Below are positions 57,375 to 64,000 of a stretch of 64,000 nt of DNA, in pieces. Made by a program: the position numbers and the translations under genes. The notes beneath the pieces are model-generated. The model was not told the origin of the DNA. It made no database searches and saw only the letters and a list, made by a program, of their open reading frames with translations. The stretch spans positions 496,001-560,000 of the forward strand of contig OX376642.1 in NCBI GenBank assembly GCA_947383695.1. The letters are read 5' to 3'. The stretch comes from Actinomycetes bacterium. GTDB taxonomy: Bacteria > Actinomycetota > Actinomycetes > Nanopelagicales > Nanopelagicaceae. How positions within the stretch are numbered: the stretch's first letter is position 1; each line of letters opens with the position of its first letter.

Positions 57375-57548
57375 GTGCCAGTACCAAAGCGAAAAATGTC
57401 GCGTTCAAAGACGCGTTCACGACGTAGCCAGTGGAAAACTACTGCAGCAGCTCTTTCAACATGTGGTCAATGCCAGCAACCAAAGTTGCAGCACACCGCT
57501 TGCCCAACATGCGGTACTTACAACCGTCGTCAGGTATTAGAGGTCTGA
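57375..57548 (+). CDS. rpmF: Large-subunit ribosomal protein bL32
   Basis: 57-residue L32: PVPKRKMSRSKTRSRRSQWK, then a zinc ribbon with C30-x2-C33 and C43-x2-C46 (STCGQCQQPK, CPTCGTYNRR). GTG 57375 is preceded by AAGAGG. Both L32 and L28 here are zinc-binding forms. The gene is short, so it is easily missed beside a longer spurious frame. Confidence 0.96.
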   Translation: MPVPKRKMSRSKTRSRRSQWKTTAAALSTCGQCQQPKLQHTACPTCGTYNRRQVLEV

Positions 57549-57558
57549 TCTGAGCTCC

Positions 57559-58236
57559 ATGCTCAGTGAGCAGCTGGGAGTAACACTCGATCCAGCTTTG
57601 CTTGAGTTGGCCTTTACTCACCGTTCATTTGCATATGAATCGGGAAGTCAAGAAACAAATGAACGCCTTGAATTTCTTGGTGATTCAGTTCTTGGATTAA
57701 TTGTTACTGAAGAGCTGTACAAACGATATCCAGATTTTGATGAGAGTCGTTTATCTCCATTGCGTTCTGGTGTTGTCAACATGCGTGCATTGGCAGATAT
57801 CGCACGTGGATTACAACTCGGCCAGCACATTCGCCTTGGAAAAGGTGAAGAGGTTACAAATGGTCGCGATAAAAACTCTTTATTAGCAGATGCTCTCGAA
57901 GCATTGATTGGCGCTATTTATTTACAGTTTGGTTTTGCACGATGCACCGAGATCGTGCGTACTTTAATTACCCCAACGATGGATTCAGCGGTGGCACGTG
58001 GCGCCGGACTTGATGGCAAGACCGCGCTACAAGAGTTGGCCGCCTCATTAGGTAAGGGTGCGCCGGAATACATTGTCAGCGAAGAGGGTCCTGATCACGA
58101 TAAGAACTTCACCGCGGTTGCGATGTTAGCTGGGCAAGCGTTGAGCACCGGTACTGGAAAGAGCAAGCGAGAGGCGGAACAAGTCGCCGCCCGCGCTGCT
58201 TATGAGGCTTTAAAAACCGCCAATCCGCAAGGCTAA
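57559..58236 (+). CDS. rnc: Ribonuclease III
   Basis: 225-residue dsRNA endonuclease. Catalytic domain with NERLEFLGDSVLGL near residue 35 and the second acidic site in LLADALEALIGAIYL; dsRBD from about 150 (DGKTALQELAASLGKG, SKREAEQVAARAAYEAL). Likely processor of the rpsO-pnp RNA (26141). In many actinobacteria mutM lies between rnc and smc; here smc follows directly. Confidence 0.96.
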   Translation: MLSEQLGVTLDPALLELAFTHRSFAYESGSQETNERLEFLGDSVLGLIVTEELYKRYPDFDESRLSPLRSGVVNMRALADIARGLQLGQHIRLGKGEEVTNGRDKNSLLADALEALIGAIYLQFGFARCTEIVRTLITPTMDSAVARGAGLDGKTALQELAASLGKGAPEYIVSEEGPDHDKNFTAVAMLAGQALSTGTGKSKREAEQVAARAAYEALKTANPQG

Positions 58237-58264
58237 ATTCGCCAAAATCACGCTCAATAGGCGA

Positions 58265-58270
58265 TAGGTT
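58265..58270 (+). promoter_or_regulatory. Predicted -10 box of a leaderless smc mRNA
   Basis: TAGGTT ends 6 nt before GTG 58277, within the 40-nt gap after rnc. No Shine-Dalgarno sequence. Confidence 0.5.
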
Positions 58271-58276
58271 TACCGC

Positions 58277-61200
58277 GTGTATTTGAAGAGTATGACGCTT
58301 AAGGGCTTTAAGTCCTTCGCTTCGGCAACCACTCTTCGACTCGAACCCGGAATCACCTGCGTGGTTGGTCCCAACGGTTCCGGTAAATCCAATGTTGTTG
58401 ATGCTCTCACCTGGGTTATGGGTGAGCAGGGCGCGAAATCACTACGTGGCGGCAAGATGGAAGATGTCATCTTTGCTGGAACTAGTGGACGTGCACCACT
58501 TGGTCGCGCAGAAGTTTCACTTACGATCGATAACTCTGATGGTGCTTTACCAATTGATTACACAGAAGTCACAATTTCTAGAATTTTGTTTCGCAATGGA
58601 CAAAGTGAGTACCAAATAAATGGTGAAGCTTCACGTCTGTTAGATATTCAAGAACTGCTGAGCGATTCGGGTATCGGTCGCGAAATGCACGTCATCGTCG
58701 GACAGGGTCAGCTCGATGCGATCTTGATGGCAACACCTGAAGAGCGCAGAGGATTCATTGAAGAAGCTGCCGGAGTTCTTAAGCACCGTAAACGTAAAGA
58801 GAAGGCGCTTCGCAAATTAGATTCAATGCAAGCAAACCTTGCACGTGTTCAGGATTTAACAGTTGAGCTACGCAGACAACTTCGCCCATTGGGTAAGCAG
58901 GCAGAGGTTGCAAAGAAAGCTGCAACGATTCAGGCAGATCTTCGCGATGCAAAGCTTCGCCTGCTAGCCGATGACTTTATTTCGATGTCTAAGACCTTAG
59001 AGCTTGAAGTTGCAGATGAGAACGCATTACGCGAACGCAGAACCTCAGTAGAAAATGATCTTGACGCGGTGAGACGTCGTGAAGAAGCGCTGGATGCACA
59101 AGCTGCCTATGAAGGTCCATTGCTACTTGCTGCACAGGAAACTTTCTACAACTTAAACTCATTGCGTGAAAAGTTCCGCGGAACCCAAAGCCTGGCGCAA
59201 GAGCGTTCACGTTTCCTCAATGAAGAAGCAGAGGAAGCGCGTACTTCAGGTCGCGATCCCGAAAGCTTGGATGCTGAAGCTCGAACACTTCGCTCAGAAG
59301 AGACACAACTGCGCGCAGATGTACTTTCTGCACAACAACAATTAGCGCAAGCAACAACAGCGCTGGCTCAGGCAGAGGTTGCCCTAAAGAGCGATGAAGA
59401 CACTATTGCCGCAGCAATGCGTGCTATCGCTGATGCGCGAGAAGGAACTGCGCGCCAAGAGGGACATATCAAATCCCTTAATGCTCGCCTTGAAGCGATC
59501 GCTGAAGAGATTGCTCGTCTGATCAAAGCACGTGATGAGGCACAAGCTCGTGTAGATCAAGCAAAGCGTGAGTACTCATCTCATGAACTTGAAATTGCAA
59601 GTGCTGATTCAGGCGAGCTAGGTCTGGATTCACAGTATGAAAACTCAAAGTCTGCGCTAGAAAATTCAAAAACCAAGTACTCCGATTTAGTTGAAGCAGA
59701 ACGTGCGGCAGATCGTGAGCGAAATGCTGTTGAATCAAAGCTAGAAGCGATGAAGTTAACCTCGCAAACACGTGATGGTGCTTCAGCGCTCCTTCGTGAT
59801 TCGCGTGGAGTTTCGATCCTTGGAAGCATCGCAGGGTTGATTGAAATTGATAGTGGATGGGAAGCAGCAGCTGCTGCTGCACTTGGATCTTTGGCCGATG
59901 CGGTTGTGGTGAAGGATCTTTCATCAGCAGTTACCGCGTTGACTACTTTGCGCAATGAAAATCTTGGACAAGCAGATGTTTTGGTATTTGAACCGGGACA
60001 AGGTTCACACCAATCAATTCCATCTGGGCTAAATCCACTATCAGCACATATTCGTTCATCATCAATTGGTGATTTGATCACATCGCTTTTGTCATCAACA
60101 GTTGTTGCTGAAAATGCCAACTCTGCAGAAGCGATTTTAAGATCTCACCCTTCAGTCACTGTTGTGACCCGCGATGGAGATGTAGTTTCACGAGATCGCG
60201 CACGTGGTGGATCAAAATCTTCATCTTCACTGATCGAGATCAAAGCATTAATTGATGGATTAGAAACTAAGTTGCAAGAGATTACACACAACTGTGATCG
60301 CCTTAAGTTTGAGATTTCAACTGCCAGCACCGAAGTTGCATCTCGTCAGGCAGATTTTGATGCAGCACTTTCAAAGCTCAACGAATCTGATGCCCGTATT
60401 GCAGCGCTAACTGAACAACTTGCTGTTTCTGGTCAAAATATGAAATCTGCAATGGCTGAGGTTGAGCGTTTGAATACCTCGATCAATGAGGCAACAGCTG
60501 CAAAATCCCGCGATGAAGGTGAAATTGCAATCGCACAATCTCAACTTCAGCAACGTGGTGAAGTAGCAGAGCCAGATCATTCACGTACCGAAGTACTTCG
60601 CAACCAAGTATCAGTTGCTCGTACCTCTGAAGTTGAGGCACGACTTGCAGTTCGCACAATTGAAGAGCGCGTAGATTCAGTTGCAGCACGTGCACTTGCC
60701 TTAGAGCAATCAGCACAATCGGAGCGAGATGCTTCAGAGCGAGCAATTGTTCGACGTAGCGCACGTGCACGAGCTGCCGTTATTTCTCAAGCGGTAGCAG
60801 AGGCAGCATATGAGGTTTTGATTCATATCGAACGCTCTATCGCTAAAGCTGCAACAGAGCGTGGTCGCCTCGAAGAGTCTCGTGCAGCCCGCGATGGCGA
60901 AACCTTAACTGTCCGTACACGTGGACGAGAGCTTGCCTCTCAGCTCGAGCAATTAACATCAAGTGTTCATAAGGATGAGATCGCACGGGCTGAACAACGT
61001 TTACGCATTGAAACTTTGGAAGCAAAGACCGTTGAAGAGTTTGGTATTGATACCGCAACTTTGGTCAATGAGTATGGTCCTGATAAGGATGTTCCAACTT
61101 TCCACGAAACTGAAGATGGCGAAATCATCTCAACTGAGATGGTTCCATACCGTCGCGATCAGCAAGAAAAGCGTTTGGCATCTGCTGAGCGCTCATTGAA

Positions 61201-61813
61201 TCTGCTCGGAAAGATCAACCCTCTTGCACTTGAGGAGTACACATCACTTGAAGAGCGCTTAAAGTTCCTTGCTGAACAGTTAGAGGATTTGAAGAATACA
61301 AAGAAGGATCTCTTGGACATTATTAAAGAGGTTGATGACCGAGTTCAATCAATCTTCATGGAAGCTTACGAAGAGACCGCTAAGCATTTCGAAGAAATTT
61401 TTGCTCGACTATTTCCAGGTGGAGATGGTCGCTTGATCTTGACCGATCCAGATAATCCATTAACAACTGGTGTTGATGTTGAAGCACGTCCGCCAGGAAA
61501 GCGCGTAAAGCGTCTTTCTTTACTGTCAGGTGGAGAAAAGTCTTTGACTGCGGTGGCAATGCTTGTCGCTATCTTCAAAGCTCGTCCAAGCCCGTTCTAT
61601 GTTCTTGATGAGGTCGAGGCTGCACTTGATGATGTAAACCTTGGCCGTTTGTTGGGTGTTCTCGAAGAGCTTCGTGAAAGCTCTCAGCTGATCATCATTA
61701 CCCACCAGAAGCGCACTATGGAGATTGCAGATGCTTTGTATGGCGTAACAATGCGTGGCGATGGTGTTACTGAAGTTATTTCACAACGCTTGCGCGAATC
61801 TGACGCAAGTTAA
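58277..61813 (+). CDS. smc: Chromosome segregation protein SMC
   Basis: 1178-residue condensin. Walker A GPNGSGKSN near residue 32, a first coiled coil to about 490, hinge domain around 510-640 (GVSILGSIAGLIEI), a second coiled coil, then the signature LSLLSGGEKSLTAVAML and Walker B FYVLDEVEAALDDVN near the end. GTG start gives YLKSMTLKGFKSFA, the usual N terminus. ftsY follows 11 nt later, the conserved smc-ftsY pair. Confidence 0.97.
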   Translation: MYLKSMTLKGFKSFASATTLRLEPGITCVVGPNGSGKSNVVDALTWVMGEQGAKSLRGGKMEDVIFAGTSGRAPLGRAEVSLTIDNSDGALPIDYTEVTISRILFRNGQSEYQINGEASRLLDIQELLSDSGIGREMHVIVGQGQLDAILMATPEERRGFIEEAAGVLKHRKRKEKALRKLDSMQANLARVQDLTVELRRQLRPLGKQAEVAKKAATIQADLRDAKLRLLADDFISMSKTLELEVADENALRERRTSVENDLDAVRRREEALDAQAAYEGPLLLAAQETFYNLNSLREKFRGTQSLAQERSRFLNEEAEEARTSGRDPESLDAEARTLRSEETQLRADVLSAQQQLAQATTALAQAEVALKSDEDTIAAAMRAIADAREGTARQEGHIKSLNARLEAIAEEIARLIKARDEAQARVDQAKREYSSHELEIASADSGELGLDSQYENSKSALENSKTKYSDLVEAERAADRERNAVESKLEAMKLTSQTRDGASALLRDSRGVSILGSIAGLIEIDSGWEAAAAAALGSLADAVVVKDLSSAVTALTTLRNENLGQADVLVFEPGQGSHQSIPSGLNPLSAHIRSSSIGDLITSLLSSTVVAENANSAEAILRSHPSVTVVTRDGDVVSRDRARGGSKSSSSLIEIKALIDGLETKLQEITHNCDRLKFEISTASTEVASRQADFDAALSKLNESDARIAALTEQLAVSGQNMKSAMAEVERLNTSINEATAAKSRDEGEIAIAQSQLQQRGEVAEPDHSRTEVLRNQVSVARTSEVEARLAVRTIEERVDSVAARALALEQSAQSERDASERAIVRRSARARAAVISQAVAEAAYEVLIHIERSIAKAATERGRLEESRAARDGETLTVRTRGRELASQLEQLTSSVHKDEIARAEQRLRIETLEAKTVEEFGIDTATLVNEYGPDKDVPTFHETEDGEIISTEMVPYRRDQQEKRLASAERSLNLLGKINPLALEEYTSLEERLKFLAEQLEDLKNTKKDLLDIIKEVDDRVQSIFMEAYEETAKHFEEIFARLFPGGDGRLILTDPDNPLTTGVDVEARPPGKRVKRLSLLSGGEKSLTAVAMLVAIFKARPSPFYVLDEVEAALDDVNLGRLLGVLEELRESSQLIIITHQKRTMEIADALYGVTMRGDGVTEVISQRLRESDAS

Positions 61814-61824
61814 GGCGTTGCACG

Positions 61825-62661
61825 ATGGGTCTTTTTAGTAAGTTCATCGCCAAGATAAAGGGCACCAATGATTTTTCTCCAGCTGACTGGGCTGATCTTG
61901 AGCAGGAACTCCTTTCATCTGATGTAGGACCACGTCTTACCCAAGAGTTCTTGGAAGCTGCAAAGAAGGTAAAGAGCGAGAACGCTGAAGAAGCGCTCGT
62001 TGAAATCATGACGAAGAACCTTTCCTCTAACTCTCATGAACCGATACTCGGTGAAGCCACAACAACGATCATGGTTGTTGGGGTTAATGGCACCGGTAAA
62101 ACAACTTCAGTTGCAAAGTTAGCTTCGTATTACAAGCGCAGCGGAAAAAGCGTAGTGCTTGCAGCAGGTGACACCTTTAGAGCAGCAGCGGTTGATCAAT
62201 TAAAGACGTGGGGAGATCGAATCGGAGTTGCGGTTGTTTCTGGAAAAGAAAATGGAGATCCAGCATCTGTTGCATTTGATGGAGCGAAAAGTGCTCAAGA
62301 TTCTAAAAGTGATATTTTCATCATCGATACAGCAGGTCGTTTGCACAATAAGAGTGATTTGATGGCTGAGCTTTCAAAGGTAAAGCGGGTTGTTGAAAAG
62401 GTTTCACCCATTAATGAAGTCCTGTTGGTAATTGATGCAACAACGGGTCAAAATGGATTACAACAGGCAAAGATCTTTACTGAAAGTGTTGAAGTAACAG
62501 GAATTGTCTTAACCAAGTTAGATGGAAGTGCTAAGGGCGGGGTAGCTCTAGCGATCGAGGCTGAACTCGGGATTCCAATCAAATGGGTCGGAACAGGGGA
62601 GTCCGAGGGGGATTTTGCTCCCTTTGAGGCTCAGAGCTATATCAAGGGGCTGCTGGCGTAA
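61825..62661 (+). CDS. ftsY: Signal recognition particle receptor FtsY
   Basis: 278-residue SRP GTPase for co-translational membrane insertion. N domain to about residue 75, then G1 GVNGTGKTTS, DTFRAAAVDQL, DTAGRLHNKSDLM and TKLDGSAKGGV. It is short: the acidic A domain of E. coli FtsY is missing, and membrane binding would rely on the N-terminal helix MGLFSKFIAKIKG. Confidence 0.95.
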   Translation: MGLFSKFIAKIKGTNDFSPADWADLEQELLSSDVGPRLTQEFLEAAKKVKSENAEEALVEIMTKNLSSNSHEPILGEATTTIMVVGVNGTGKTTSVAKLASYYKRSGKSVVLAAGDTFRAAAVDQLKTWGDRIGVAVVSGKENGDPASVAFDGAKSAQDSKSDIFIIDTAGRLHNKSDLMAELSKVKRVVEKVSPINEVLLVIDATTGQNGLQQAKIFTESVEVTGIVLTKLDGSAKGGVALAIEAELGIPIKWVGTGESEGDFAPFEAQSYIKGLLA

Positions 62662-62688
62662 CCCAGATGTAACACAACACCTCTTTTT

Positions 62689-62726
62689 GTCACCAACCTG
62701 AAATCAAGTGAGCCCTTCTTTGTAAC
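62689..62726 (+). promoter_or_regulatory. Possible GlnR box upstream of amt
   Basis: GTCAC (62689)-n6-GAAAT (62700), then GTAAC at 62722, keep the 11-nt phasing of the GlnR pattern gTnAC-n6-GaAAc, with one of four elements missing. amt genes are known GlnR targets in Mycobacterium and Streptomyces. The assignment is tentative. Confidence 0.35.
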
Positions 62727-62758
62727 TGGGGTTAGAGAAGGTTTGGCCATCTCAAAGG

Positions 62759-62772
62759 CGAGAAATTTCTCG
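62759..62772 (+). promoter_or_regulatory. Perfect palindrome before the amt start
   Basis: CGAGAAATTTCTCG is a 14-nt perfect palindrome, 9 nt upstream of the AGGTGG of amt. It could be an operator or a small hairpin in the leader. Confidence 0.45.
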
Positions 62773-62793
62773 ACACAAATTAGGTGGTCTTTC

Positions 62794-64000
62794 ATGGAGA
62801 AAGTAGTTTTAGATGCAGGCGATACCGCTTGGATGTTAATTAGTACGGGTCTCGTTGTTCTTATGATTCCGGGACTTGCACTGTTTTATGGTGGCATGGT
62901 TCGCGTAAAGAGCGTTCTTAATATGATGATGATGTCATTTGGTGCGCTAGCAATTGTTTTTGTTCTATGGATTGCATTTGGTTTCTCAATGGTCTTTGGC
63001 GATTCAGTGGGTGGAAAAGGTCTAATTGGAGACATCAGTCAATTTACATTTTTGAGTGGACTCGATAACCCAACTGCATTAATCGGAACTATTCCGGCTG
63101 CGGTATTTATCGCTTTCCAAGGAATCTTTGCTGCAATTACAGTTGCATTGATTTCTGGTTCGATCGCAGATCGTGCGAAGTTTGGTGCATGGATGGTATT
63201 TGCAGGTATCTGGGCAACGCTTGTGTACTTCCCAGTTGCTCACTGGGTATTTGCCTTCGATGACTTTGTCGCAAAGACAGGTGGTTGGATTGCAAATGAT
63301 CTTGGTGCGCTCGACTTTGCAGGTGGTACCGCGGTACATATCAACGCAGGTGCAGCAGGTTTAGCACTTGCTCTTATTTTAGGAAAGCGTGTTGGCTTCG
63401 GAAAGATTCCAATGCGTCCGCATAGCTTGCCTTTGGTGATGCTAGGTGCTGCTCTCTTGTGGTTTGGCTGGTTTGGCTTCAACGCTGGTTCTGCAGTTGC
63501 ATCAAATGGAACAGCAGGTCTAGCACTTCTTAACACAATCGGTGCAACAACAGCTGCATTACTTTCTTGGTTGCTTGTTGAGAAAATTCGCGATGGTCAC
63601 GCAACAAGCCTTGGTGCGGCATCAGGTGTAGTTGCAGGTTTAGTTGCGATTACTCCAGCGTGTGCCGCTGTTAATGCAAGCGGTGCTTTGATTATTGGCG
63701 CTGTAGCTGGTGCGCTCTGTGCACTTTCAGTGGGCCTCAAGTTCAAGCTTGGATATGACGACTCTCTTGATGTTGTTGCAGTTCACCTTGTTGGCGGAAT
63801 CGTCGGAACAATCATGATCGGTTTTGTCGGCGTAGATGTTGGTCTATTCAATGGTGGCGGGACAGAGCAGCTTGTTAAGCAGGCAATTGGTGCGGGTGCG
63901 GTTCTTGCGTACTCCTTTATCGCAACATTAATCATTGGCAAGATTGTGGATCTGACAATCGGATTCAGAATTACCAATGATCAAGAGCTTGCAGGCATTG
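62794..64000 (+). CDS. amt: Ammonium transporter (truncated by window edge)
   Basis: 402 residues visible of an Amt/Rh channel. It opens with DTAWMLISTGLVVLMIPGLALFYGG (cited by STGLVVLMIPGLALFYGG); the twin pore histidines lie in GGTAVHINAGAAGLAL and VAVHLVGGIVG, and FNAGSA is present. About ten or eleven membrane helices. ATG 62794 follows AGGTGG. In Mycobacterium ftsY-amt is followed by glnB; a PII gene is expected just outside the window. Confidence 0.95.
   Translation, partial: MEKVVLDAGDTAWMLISTGLVVLMIPGLALFYGGMVRVKSVLNMMMMSFGALAIVFVLWIAFGFSMVFGDSVGGKGLIGDISQFTFLSGLDNPTALIGTIPAAVFIAFQGIFAAITVALISGSIADRAKFGAWMVFAGIWATLVYFPVAHWVFAFDDFVAKTGGWIANDLGALDFAGGTAVHINAGAAGLALALILGKRVGFGKIPMRPHSLPLVMLGAALLWFGWFGFNAGSAVASNGTAGLALLNTIGATTAALLSWLLVEKIRDGHATSLGAASGVVAGLVAITPACAAVNASGALIIGAVAGALCALSVGLKFKLGYDDSLDVVAVHLVGGIVGTIMIGFVGVDVGLFNGGGTEQLVKQAIGAGAVLAYSFIATLIIGKIVDLTIGFRITNDQELAGI

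Noticed and set aside
57316-57540. Forward frame of 74 codons overlapping rpmF
   Set aside because: It reads the L32 gene in the wrong frame; the true frame encodes a complete L32 with a zinc ribbon.

Overview
The window looks like a piece of a streamlined, low-to-mid-GC actinobacterial chromosome. The best guess is a freshwater acI/Nanopelagicales-type organism (Planktophila/Nanopelagicus relatives). The reasons are: actinobacterial gene order, actinobacterial marker families (DUF3046, a ClgR-type regulator, an IclR regulator divergent from leuCD, a mycoredoxin-like protein, a SepIVA/DivIVA-like coiled coil, HU with a Lys/Ala tail), an AT-leaning composition unusual for the phylum (judged by eye, not computed), very short intergenic gaps and many 4-bp start/stop overlaps. 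I see no tRNA, rRNA, CRISPR array, insertion sequence, prophage or integrated island.

Layout. Bases 1-7367 hold the end of citramalate synthase, XerC, a polyprenol-phosphate mannosyltransferase, then rpsB-tsf-pyrH-frr-cdsA-rlmN. Bases 7412-13979 are a polyamine/agmatine cassette (aldehyde dehydrogenase, PotDABC transporter, ureohydrolase) at the place where dxr usually sits in actinobacteria. Bases 14047-25730 run rseP-ispG-proS-(TSUP permease)-rimP-nusA-ylxR-infB-rbfA-truB-ribF. Bases 25859-35099 run rpsO-pnp-M16 peptidase-dapB-mycoredoxin, a reverse-strand azlCD pair, then thyX-dapA-RNase J. Bases 35152-45021 run ftsK-rodZ-rimO-pgsA-pncC-clgR-tetR-DUF3046-hydrolase, a reverse-strand yaaA, and recA-recX. 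A second conserved actinobacterial block follows: ltbR/leuCD-hup-plsC-gpsA-ddl-RAM domain-thiL-rpmB-recG-rsmD-coaD-sepIVA-like-DUF177-rpmF-rnc-smc-ftsY-amt (cut by the window edge).

Most of the window is housekeeping: ribosome and translation factors, RNA decay (PNPase, RNase J, RNase III), lysine and leucine synthesis, phospholipids, isoprenoids, cofactors, DNA repair and chromosome segregation. The cassette adds uptake and breakdown of polyamines or guanidino compounds as a carbon and nitrogen source, and the last gene imports ammonium.

The most interesting content is regulatory. (i) At least 17 operon-leading genes have a TANNNT-like hexamer ending exactly 6-7 nt before the start codon, which predicts leaderless mRNAs; two of these hexamers include the stop codon of the previous gene. 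(ii) The few genes with real leaders carry compact RNA structures: a three-way junction before rpsB, a small CGAG/CTCG switch-like leader before rpsO, a junction between rpsO and pnp, and a long hairpin at the 5' end of the HU mRNA that pairs with its own Shine-Dalgarno sequence. (iii) A LexA box lies in the recA promoter. (iv) Terminators are scarce; the one for rpmB lies inside the thiL coding sequence, and three convergent gene pairs overlap. No stretch longer than 300 bases lacks a gene; the longest gaps are 47768-48003, 43181-43413 and 2138-2352, each described below.
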